Source: Clostridiales bacterium (GTDB lineage: Bacteria; Bacillota; Clostridia; Christensenellales; Borkfalkiaceae). From it: a stretch of 64,000 bases of DNA. This document shows, one piece after another, positions 14,798 to 22,041 of the stretch; the stretch's first letter is position 1, and each line of letters starts with the position of its first letter. The notes below the pieces were generated by a model, which was not told the DNA's origin, ran no database searches, and saw only the letters and a program-made list of their open reading frames with translations. The DNA is taken from the NCBI GenBank assembly GCA_015055805.1, contig SVHN01000006.1:1-64000 (forward strand). The letters run 5' to 3'. Both the position numbers and the translations under genes were made by a program.

Positions 14798-15787
14798 ATG
14801 AAAAATTTTACTAACAAGATTCTAGATGTTGTAAAGAAAGTTTTGGATTGTTTTAGCAGGTTTTCAACCAGAAAAAAAGTTGTTGTGTTTTGTATCGTTG
14901 TTGTTTTTCTATGTTTCGGGATTGTTGGTGCTGTATCTTGCGTTTCAAATAATATTAATCACAACGTGATTTTAATATTAATGGAAAAAGATGGTACTAG
15001 CATACAAAAAAAGCTAACGAAGCGTAGCAGCGGAGACACTATATATGCTCCAAGTGATTATAAGATTTATCCATCTTTAATAGAGGGGTTTGTTGTTGTA
15101 GATGATTGTTGGTATTTAACTGAAGAAAGGACTAACACTATTTACTTTCCTTATTCCATGCCCAGTCATAAACTAACATTATATGCAAATGTAAGACCAT
15201 TGACAAAGATAGAAGATTTGAAATTTTCCGATTCTAACAATGTGCATGATTATTTTTCTTCTAATAGTGAATTGCAAGATGAATTTTCAAGTAAGCCCAA
15301 TATCAATAGTGAAACATCGTATTACGAAATATGTGAAAAAAGCGTTTCATCAATTAAAAACATTGTTAGATATTATCCAGCAACTAAAAGCGTGGTGCTT
15401 AAACGAGGATATTCAATTAGTGAAAATATGGGGAATGAGGCTCTAGTTTCAGATGAGTTTACTATAAACGTGATAATAGATTTGGAGCACGAGACTATAA
15501 CATGTAAAGGAATATATTCACGAATGGGATTTTCTAAAAATTCTAGCGTTGGGGGAAGTGTTAACATATTGTATAATGTTGCTCAAATATCGATAGATGA
15601 TATTGAACAACCTTTATTTCCAAACTTTTCAACTGTTGACTATACGTATGATATAAGTAGTGCCACAAATAGTAAAAAGATGCAAGAACTTTGGAATGCA
15701 GATGGGTATGATTATGCCAAAAAGTGTTATGCTCAAGTAAACAAATTGTTGAAAACAATGAATCAAAGAGTGATAGTGCTTTCTTAA
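14798..15787 (+). CDS. Membrane-anchored extracytoplasmic protein with InlB/Flg_new-like repeat
   Basis: 329 residues; the ATG at 14798 follows AGGTGG. A basic N-terminal helix precedes one membrane segment (~27-48), and the rest should be outside the cell. Residues ~60-130 resemble a Listeria-Bacteroides (InlB B / Flg_new) repeat: G-D-T-I, a W-Y-L-T-E-E strand, then M-P-S-H-K-L-T-L-Y-A. The remaining ~190 residues match nothing I recognise. Codon use is clearly more AT-rich than in the flanking core genes, which suggests transfer. It sits directly behind the orphan leader and 23 nt before a P-loop NTPase gene. Confidence 0.65.
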   Translation: MKNFTNKILDVVKKVLDCFSRFSTRKKVVVFCIVVVFLCFGIVGAVSCVSNNINHNVILILMEKDGTSIQKKLTKRSSGDTIYAPSDYKIYPSLIEGFVVVDDCWYLTEERTNTIYFPYSMPSHKLTLYANVRPLTKIEDLKFSDSNNVHDYFSSNSELQDEFSSKPNINSETSYYEICEKSVSSIKNIVRYYPATKSVVLKRGYSISENMGNEALVSDEFTINVIIDLEHETITCKGIYSRMGFSKNSSVGGSVNILYNVAQISIDDIEQPLFPNFSTVDYTYDISSATNSKKMQELWNADGYDYAKKCYAQVNKLLKTMNQRVIVLS

Positions 15788-15810
15788 AAGTTAGAAAATT
15801 GGTGAATAAT

Positions 15811-16260
15811 ATGAAAATAATAGCATTGCAGGGGAAATCAAATATAGGAAAAACCACGGTTATAACAAAGCTTTATCACAAATTGTGTGTTTCTTATAAA
15901 AGAAAAAACTTTAGCATAAGTAACCAAGATGGTGATTTTGCCGCAATATTTGATATAAACTCACACATTATAGGGATAACTTCGATAGGCGATTACGAAA
16001 AAGATTTAATCGAGCCTTTTAAAATTTTTGAAAATAATAATTGCGAATTATGCGTGGTATGCTGTCATAAAAAGCATGAAACTAATGGTTCAAAAAACTT
16101 TATAGAAAGCAAGGCAAAACAATACGGCGTAAATATAATGTGGTACACAAAAGCATACTTAGGAACATGGAATACACAATATAATTGTGGTGTTGAAATT
16201 GATGCTATAAATGATATACAAGCAAATATATTATTGAAAGAGATATTGTTGCAAATTTAA
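15811..16260 (+). CDS. Small P-loop NTPase of unknown function
   Basis: 149 residues. A Walker A motif (L-Q-G-K-S-N-I-G-K-T-T-V) starts at residue ~6; a hydrophobic strand L-C-V-V-C-C-H ending in H/K rather than D/E stands where Walker B would be, so hydrolysis is uncertain. The layout (beta-strand, P-loop, then a strand with N-Q-D-G-D-F) resembles small SIMIBI/MobB-like NTPases. The ATG at 15811 has GGTG upstream; a longer frame overlaps the previous gene. AT-rich like its partner at 14798, with which it is probably co-transcribed. Confidence 0.6.
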   Translation: MKIIALQGKSNIGKTTVITKLYHKLCVSYKRKNFSISNQDGDFAAIFDINSHIIGITSIGDYEKDLIEPFKIFENNNCELCVVCCHKKHETNGSKNFIESKAKQYGVNIMWYTKAYLGTWNTQYNCGVEIDAINDIQANILLKEILLQI

Positions 16261-16338
16261 AAGAAAGGAATGAAGTTTAAATTTTGCCTATTTAAAAGAA
16301 GAATTTAAAAAATTTTTACAAAAACAGCGAAAAAGTGA

Positions 16339-16367
16339 TTGACAATGTTCGCAAATTCCGCTATAAT
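16339..16367 (+). promoter_or_regulatory. tRNA operon promoter
   Basis: TTGACA (16339-16344), 17-nt spacer, TATAAT (16362-16367), 43 nt before tRNA-Met. Confidence 0.9.
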
Positions 16368-16409
16368 ACATAAGCATTTAACGAAAAGGTTTCGGCTAAG
16401 TGTAGACAT

Positions 16410-16486
16410 GGCGGCGTAGCTTAGTTGGTTAGAGCGGCCGGTTCATACCCGGCAGGTCGTTGGTTCGAATCTGACCGCCGCTACCA
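16410..16486 (+). tRNA. tRNA-Met (anticodon CAT)
   Basis: 77 nt with a full cloverleaf: acceptor GGCGGCG with CGCCGCT, D-loop TTAGTTGGTTAGA, anticodon stem GCCGG/CCGGC around TTCATAC, T-loop TTCGAAT and encoded CCA. The paired first base pair (G-T) favours elongator rather than initiator Met. A lysidine-modified tRNA-Ile(CAU) cannot be excluded without comparison. Confidence 0.93.
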
Positions 16487-16548
16487 CTATAACAACAACG
16501 GCGTACGCGTCGAAATATAAAGGCGGAAACAATCCGCCGACAGATCAA

Positions 16549-16623
16549 GGCCCCTTGGTCAAGCGGTTAAGACACCACCCTTTCACGGTGGTAACATGGG
16601 TTCGATTCCCGTAGGGGTCACCA
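16549..16623 (+). tRNA. tRNA-Glu (anticodon TTC)
   Basis: 75 nt: acceptor GGCCCCT with AGGGGTC, anticodon stem CCACC/GGTGG around CTTTCAC, T-loop TTCGATT, encoded CCA. It lies 62 nt behind tRNA-Met under the same promoter. The decayed integrative element begins right after it, so its 3' end was probably the integration site. Confidence 0.95.
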
Positions 16624-16632
16624 AAATCGAGA

Positions 16633-16664
16633 AAAATCAGTCAGTTTTGACTGATTTTTTGCTT
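16633..16664 (+). terminator. tRNA operon terminator
   Basis: AAATCAGTCA pairs with TGACTGATTT around a short loop, then TTTTTT. Confidence 0.85.
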
Positions 16665-16810
16665 TTATAAGCACTTTTCACCCTTGATTTAAATGTGCGT
16701 TGACCACTTTTAATGTTTTTTTGGAAAGTTTTATTTTGCATTTTGTCACAGTTTTTGTCACAGTATAACATATAGAAAGGCAGGAGTTTCTAATTCCTGC
16801 CTTTTGCTAT

Positions 16811-17944
16811 TTAATAGTTCAACTTTGCTCCTTCTTTTAGTAAATATTCGTCTGACACGTCAGTATAAGCATTTCCAAGTTCGCCAAGAGAGTGTCCTAC
16901 GAAAAGTTTTTGCGCTATTTCTGATACTCCACACTCGATACACCTAGAATAAAAAGTTGTTCTTAGGTCATATAGAATATGATTTGGTAATATAGAATTG
17001 AATTTTTCTCTTAACGTATATGGCTTATAAAAACTTATTTCTTGATTATCTTTTATGTAAGGTTTAAGCATGGGTGTAATTGGTATTTTCTTATATTCAG
17101 TCTTACCATTTTTACGTTTGCTGTTTATAGCAACAATAAATTCACCATCACGCTTTGCTGTTTCATATTCGTTAGGACGCAACCCTGTATAAAGTGCTAT
17201 GGCAAACATAAGTTGATATTCGCTTTCGACTGTTGATTCAAGCAAGTGTTTTTCCTCGGCTTTTGTCAACGCCTTTCCGTGTTTTCTATCGTGTTTTAAA
17301 TGAATAACTATATCCAAAGGATTTTTTGTAAGTATTCCATGAGCAATTGCCGCTTTGAAAATAATTGACATTAGCGAATAAATTTCTTCGGAAGTTTTAC
17401 CTTTGCCGGAATTAGATATTTCTTCAATTAAGTCTTGACATTCCAAAGAAGTTATTTTTGTTAAAAGTTTTTCTTCGAAGTAAGGTTTAAGATATTTTTT
17501 GTATCTTGATAAATCGTTTTCATAGGTTTTTTCTTTGACTTTTTTCTTTCTAAAGTTTTCAAAGTGAAACATCGCAAAGGAGTTGAACGTCATCGGGGCA
17601 ACGGTTGTTCTTTTGTTTATCTTTTCGGCCGTTTTTAACTTTTCTATAAATTTTTGTTTTGCAGATTCAAGATTTCTATCCGTAACGAAAACGCTATATC
17701 CGTTGCGCCGATATTTTATGTCGTATGTAAATGCATTTTTACTTACCTTTCTTTTATATACTCTTGCGGTGCAACCATCTGTTCTAAATTCTTTTCTAAA
17801 AGTTTTCGGCATTTTATTTATCTCCTTTTGAGTGAAATTAATGTTCACACAGGTTTTTTCATTTGAATTTTTATTGTCATCAATAATAGGCTGTGCTAAT
17901 TTTAATTGTTCTAATAACGCTGTTAGATTTTTCATCTGCGTCAA
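16811..17944 (-). CDS. Tyrosine recombinase / integrase
   Basis: 377 residues from a TTG at 17944. The frame stays open without ATG or GTG for ~75 bases further upstream, past a GGAGG at ~18000, so the true start is unsettled. It has an N-terminal arm-binding part (~55-105), a SAM-like core-binding domain (~115-205) and a C-terminal catalytic domain with R256 (T-G-L-R-P), R328 (Y-D-L-R), H351 (V-G-H-S) and nucleophile Y360. The usual first His of the HxxR box is Tyr325. This is an ICE/phage-type integrase sitting 190 bp from the tRNA-Glu 3' end and pointing toward it, the normal arrangement for a tRNA-targeting element. Confidence 0.88.
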   Translation of the reverse strand: MTQMKNLTALLEQLKLAQPIIDDNKNSNEKTCVNINFTQKEINKMPKTFRKEFRTDGCTARVYKRKVSKNAFTYDIKYRRNGYSVFVTDRNLESAKQKFIEKLKTAEKINKRTTVAPMTFNSFAMFHFENFRKKKVKEKTYENDLSRYKKYLKPYFEEKLLTKITSLECQDLIEEISNSGKGKTSEEIYSLMSIIFKAAIAHGILTKNPLDIVIHLKHDRKHGKALTKAEEKHLLESTVESEYQLMFAIALYTGLRPNEYETAKRDGEFIVAINSKRKNGKTEYKKIPITPMLKPYIKDNQEISFYKPYTLREKFNSILPNHILYDLRTTFYSRCIECGVSEIAQKLFVGHSLGELGNAYTDVSDEYLLKEGAKLNY

Positions 17945-18094
17945 AAGTAACGTTTCTTGATTAGCTTGAATTAATTCTGTATTTTTCGTATAAAGTTTTC
18001 CTCCTTGATTTTTATTTTCTGCTAGCTTCTAAAATTGAGGAAATTTTGGTTTTGTATCCTACATTATTTTTCCTAATAAAGCAAGCGATTTTGA

Positions 18095-19018
18095 TTAATA
18101 TTTATAAAAACTATTAAATTTTCTTTTTGTAGACAATTCCATTTCTTCTTTGCGTTCATTGGCAACGATTTTTGCTTCTCTAAGTTTATCTGGTGCATAT
18201 TGATGTATGAAGTATAAAAACTCTTTATGACGTTGCAATTCTGGTAATTGCTTTTCATATTTTTGCAATTCGTTAAACAAATATTCTCTATCCTTATCCG
18301 TCGTTTTCTTTTCTTGTTCAAGCAGTTTGTATTTAGCAATTAAGCCAACAACTTGTTTCTCGATATCTTTCTTAAAGAAAGGCTTTTTGCCGTTAATAGC
18401 ATCTTCAAACGCCTTCAAATATTCTTCCAAAGGTTTTAGTTCTTTTGAAAGGGTATTTTTCTTTTCTTCAAGTTTTTTCATTTCCCACTCGTATTTAGTT
18501 GTGTGTTTTTTGTTGCTTCCAATCTCGCCACGGTCTAAGCCATAGCGATAAGCAACTTGCTCGTAAAAATCGTCTTGTAAATTTCCAAACGAAACTTGTC
18601 CGCCTCGTTGTTCCCAAAAGTCAGAAGAACATATTTTAGGGGAAGGGAGAGCGTTGTACTCGTATATTCCTTTACCATTAACGTCCTTTGCTTGAATGGG
18701 AGAACCTTTTTCGTTTCGTAAAACTTTGCCGTCACTACCTTTTGCATAAACTTTCTTTTTGCCTTGGTCTACTATTGGAACGTAGTAAAGTTGCAAGTGC
18801 GGTGTAGTTTCGTCAAAGTGAATTACGGCAGACAAAATATTTTCGTCCGTGCCGTGGTAACCGACTTCTCGTAGAACAAATTTATAGCAGTCGTTAAAAA
18901 ACTCTAAAACTCTTGGTGGTGGCTGTTCGCCTTGCACGTAACCAAGTTTTTCAAAGAACGTTTTATCCGATGTTAAGATACAAACTTTGTTTTTGTATCC
19001 CGTTCGCTCTGCCGAGGG
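18095..19018 (-). pseudogene. MobV/Pre-type plasmid mobilization relaxase, N-terminally truncated
   Basis: The open frame runs from just after a TAG (19021-19019) to 18095, with a GTG at 18937 as the first conventional start, but coding-like sequence (G-Y-K-N-K-V-C-I-L-T-S-D-K) lies upstream of it. The relaxase signature H-F-D-E-T-T-P-H-L-Q is present, with Gln at the usual third His. The C-terminal half (~from codon 175) is a charged coiled coil, as in Pre/Mob proteins. The first ~80 residues of the family, including the N-terminal catalytic motif, are missing. It nicks plasmid/IME origins in the intact family; this copy is probably inactive. Confidence 0.75.
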
Positions 19019-19047
19019 CTAATTTTTGTCATAAATAAATAGAAAAA

Positions 19048-19076
19048 AGCACAGGTGTTTAACACTTGTGCTACGA
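19048..19076 (-). terminator. Terminator-like hairpin at the element boundary
   Basis: AGCACAGGTG pairs with CACTTGTGCT (one mismatch/wobble) around TTTAA. Reading on the minus strand it is followed by TTTTTT, so it would stop leftward transcription. It overlaps the TTG proposed as the start of the coiled-coil gene. Confidence 0.55.
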
Positions 19077-20586
19077 TAAAGACGGATACGAGATAAAAAC
19101 CGAGATAAAAAAACTCTCACCGTTCGTTGGTATGCTTGCCGACGAGATAGCAGAAACGGTTGAACTCTCGTCATTTTTAACATACGAATACGGTCTTAAC
19201 GTAAAAGATTTATTCCGCAGGTTTTACGAGCGTGAAGAAGAGCGGAAAAAAGAAGAAGAAAGACAGAAGTTTGCTGAACAGTTAAACAATATTCGCCGCC
19301 ACATTGAAGAGAGCGGACTTACCCCCGAAGAATACGTGGCTATGCTGGAAAAACGCATAAGGGATCTTGAAGAGCGTGAAGAAGATATTCTTGCCGCGCA
19401 CAAGACCATAGACGAAATGCACGACAGAATAGACGCGTTAAACGACGAACTTCGTCACTCAAAGGAAAAGATTAACTCTCTCAAATACGAGATAGCCGAA
19501 CTCAATCGCAAGTACGAAGAAGATATGGAAGCCGAGCGTATTCGCCACGAAGAAGAAATCGAGGCACTCAACGAAGAACACGCTCAAGAAATCCAAAATC
19601 TACACGACGAATACGCAGACACTATTGCAGAGATTAATGCTGAGCATCAAAGGGCGGTGGACGAACTTAACACGGCGCACGCGGAAGAAGTCAACGCTAT
19701 AAACGAAAAGTACTCCGAAGAAATTGCCGTTTTAAATTCTCAGCATAGAGAAGAAATAAACGACCTTACCGCGCGCCACGAACAAGAAGTTGCGCAAATG
19801 GAAGAAAAACACGCCGCAGCGGTTGCTGCGCTTACGGCGTCTTACGAGCAAAAACTGCACGATTACGAGATTGCGGCTATAAAGTGGGAAACAAAATACA
19901 AACAGACCGAAGAAAAGTATCGCGTGGATATAAAGAGTCTGCGTGAAAAAATGGTCGCAAGAGAAAAAGAACTTAACCTTGAAATCGACGAGAAGAAAGA
20001 CGAGATTAAAGACCTTAAAAAGAAATGCAAACGTCTTGACGAAAAGAAAACGCTTGCAGACGCGCGTCTTAACGCAATCAAGACCGAATATGGCTTAATG
20101 AGCGAAAAGGACGTATTCACGACCAAAGAAGGTACGGACGAAATAGAACATCAGTACAAGGTGTTTAAGCGATTCTTTAGAACAGAGTGGAAAAAGACCA
20201 AACGTCAAATCCGCCAAGACGCTATTAGGGCGTTTAAGGAAGAACGCTTAAAGGCAAAAGGTGGAGTCGTTGCTGGTGCTGTCGCTAGCGCAGTCGTTGC
20301 AGAAAGAAACGAAAAACAGGCGGAAACAACGAAAAAGGCGGAAGATATTATTATTCCACCACCCACGGAAACGCTAAAGGCGGAAACCGCACCGATACAG
20401 ACAGAAACCACGCCGATATTGACGGAAATAGCGATTCCCGAAACGGTGGAAACGCAAGAAACCATTGAAACGGTAATTCCCGAAACGGAAAGCGTTACAG
20501 TAAACGAAGAGCGTGAAACGGTTGCCGTTACCGAGGCGGAAGAAAAGACCTTGCAAGAAGAAAATGGAGCGATAGATGAAGAATAA
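19066..20586 (+). CDS. Long coiled-coil protein, possibly 5'-truncated
   Basis: 506 residues from a TTG at 19066 (AGGTG 8 nt upstream; in-frame stop at 19060-19062). Residues 1-45 form a compact segment, ~50-345 an almost unbroken charged coiled coil rich in E/K with recurring E-E-x-x-x-L/I-N-x-E/Q-H-x-E units, ~345-400 a basic part, and the last ~110 residues are a low-complexity P-E-T-V-E-T-x-E linker. No membrane segment. The frame begins inside the hairpin at the mobile-element boundary, so an original N-terminus may have been lost. It overlaps the AAA+ gene by 11 nt, so the two are translationally coupled and likely partners. Confidence 0.7.
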   Translation: MCYDKDGYEIKTEIKKLSPFVGMLADEIAETVELSSFLTYEYGLNVKDLFRRFYEREEERKKEEERQKFAEQLNNIRRHIEESGLTPEEYVAMLEKRIRDLEEREEDILAAHKTIDEMHDRIDALNDELRHSKEKINSLKYEIAELNRKYEEDMEAERIRHEEEIEALNEEHAQEIQNLHDEYADTIAEINAEHQRAVDELNTAHAEEVNAINEKYSEEIAVLNSQHREEINDLTARHEQEVAQMEEKHAAAVAALTASYEQKLHDYEIAAIKWETKYKQTEEKYRVDIKSLREKMVAREKELNLEIDEKKDEIKDLKKKCKRLDEKKTLADARLNAIKTEYGLMSEKDVFTTKEGTDEIEHQYKVFKRFFRTEWKKTKRQIRQDAIRAFKEERLKAKGGVVAGAVASAVVAERNEKQAETTKKAEDIIIPPPTETLKAETAPIQTETTPILTEIAIPETVETQETIETVIPETESVTVNEERETVAVTEAEEKTLQEENGAIDEE

Positions 20587-21988
20587 TAAATCACGCAAAA
20601 AATACGTGGCGTTAATCGTTGCGGTAATAGTTCTCGGCATAGTGCTTGCCCTTGCTTTTAGCTCGTATATTTCTACGGGTGAGCGGTTTATCGTGCGTTC
20701 GGAAGTTACTTATATTATCCTTGCGCTTATGCTGTTATTGCCTATAAGTATGATCGCGCTATTAATAGCAATGACCTTTGGTAAAAAGCAAGAAACGGAC
20801 GACCAAAAACCTAAAAAGGTTGTGTTTGATGGAAAAATGCCGTATATGTTACCCTACGCGCAACAGCCTAAGAAAGGCGGAAAGGCAGAAGAAGAGGAAG
20901 AAGAAATAAAATCTCGTTTTTATATGCTCAGCGAAATAGACGCAAATAGAGGCAAGTATATAAAGAGCGGATATAACGACGGAATAACCTTAAAGAGTTT
21001 TTGCGAAGAGTTTAGAAACTTTGCATGCAGTAAAATGAAACTGTATTACAGTATAGACGACATAAGAAGATTCGTAGCAGGACTATCGGTAAGTAAGATA
21101 GTAATACTGCAAGGTATGTCTGGTACGGGAAAAACGTCGTTAGCATACGCATTAGGCGAGTTTTTAGGCAACTCGTCAACGGTAGTCCCCGTTCAACCAA
21201 TGTGGAAGGAAAGAACGGACTTAGTAGGGTACTATAACGAGTTTACTAAAAGGTTTAATGAAACCACCCTTTTGCATAAGATGTACGAGGCGAATTACAG
21301 TAAGGATATATACGTAACAATCCTAGACGAAATGAACATAGCGAGAGTAGAGTATTACTTTGCCGAGTTCTTGTCACTATTAGAACTACCGAATCCCGAA
21401 AGAAGATACTTAGACGTAGTGAGTGACGAGTGGGAAAACGACCCGGTGCAGTTAAAGGGCGGACAGATGAAGTTGCCAAATAATATGTGGTTTATAGGAA
21501 CGGCAAACAACGACGACTCAACGTTTGCGATATCGGATAAGGTATACGATAGAGCCATGATAATGAACTTAGACAATAAGTCTGAACCGTTTAGAGCTCC
21601 CAAGACCAAGGGGATAAAGATAACGGCAGAAAGGTTTATGGAACTAGGAAGAGAGGCAACCGAAGAATACGCAATAACCAACAGAAATATGAGAAGGCTG
21701 GAAAAGCTGGACGAGTATATGATAAAGGTATTCCACATCACGTTCGGAAACCGAATAATGAAACAGATAAAGGAATACATACCGATATACGTATCGTGCG
21801 GCGGGGAAGAGTTAGAAGCGTTAGACGATATATTATCGAAGAAAGTATTAAGGAAGTTAGAAACGCAGAACCCAGTATACATAAGAAGTGTAGTAGATGG
21901 ATTTTGTGATTATCTAGACGAACTGTTTGGACAGAACAAAATGAAACTTTGCAAAGAATACGCGCAAAGGATTAAGAAAAACGTGTAG
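20576..21988 (+). CDS. Membrane-tethered McrB-type AAA+ ATPase
   Basis: 470 residues. Two membrane segments (~10-32 and ~43-68) are followed by an acidic linker (~95-112) and a AAA+ domain of the McrB/MoxR class: Walker A G-M-S-G-T-G-K-T (~180-187), a V-P-V-Q-P-M-W-K-E-R-T-D-L-V-G-Y-Y segment, Walker B L-D-E-M-N (~250-254) with the M-N-I-A-R extension seen in McrB, and sensor 1 G-T-A-N-N-D-D-S. Such ATPases remodel partners; McrB itself is a GTPase, but the specificity here is not readable. No McrC-like nuclease is nearby. It is coupled to the coiled-coil gene and stands 53 nt before two giant surface proteins, so a role in their assembly or in envelope remodelling is a reasonable inference. 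Confidence 0.8.
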   Translation: MKNNKSRKKYVALIVAVIVLGIVLALAFSSYISTGERFIVRSEVTYIILALMLLLPISMIALLIAMTFGKKQETDDQKPKKVVFDGKMPYMLPYAQQPKKGGKAEEEEEEIKSRFYMLSEIDANRGKYIKSGYNDGITLKSFCEEFRNFACSKMKLYYSIDDIRRFVAGLSVSKIVILQGMSGTGKTSLAYALGEFLGNSSTVVPVQPMWKERTDLVGYYNEFTKRFNETTLLHKMYEANYSKDIYVTILDEMNIARVEYYFAEFLSLLELPNPERRYLDVVSDEWENDPVQLKGGQMKLPNNMWFIGTANNDDSTFAISDKVYDRAMIMNLDNKSEPFRAPKTKGIKITAERFMELGREATEEYAITNRNMRRLEKLDEYMIKVFHITFGNRIMKQIKEYIPIYVSCGGEELEALDDILSKKVLRKLETQNPVYIRSVVDGFCDYLDELFGQNKMKLCKEYAQRIKKNV

Positions 21989-22041
21989 GAACAAGGCGAA
22001 AGAGCCAAAAGAATTAGCCAAAAAGGAAAGGAGTATGTCTT

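Larger units (their letters stand above)
16640..19060 (-). mobile_element. Decayed integrative/mobilizable element at tRNA-Glu
   Basis: A tyrosine recombinase facing tRNA-Glu and a 5'-truncated MobV relaxase, both on the minus strand, with no other intact gene. No second copy of the tRNA-Glu 3' end is seen near 19,060, so the distal end is missing, consistent with deletion. The boundary near 19,020-19,060 coincides with the cut relaxase frame and with the abrupt start of the coiled-coil frame. Outer limits are approximate. Confidence 0.6.

Noticed and set aside
20576-21988. McrBC restriction system
   Set aside because: The AAA+ core is McrB-like, but there is no DNA-recognition domain, two TM helices are present, and no McrC nuclease gene lies nearby.
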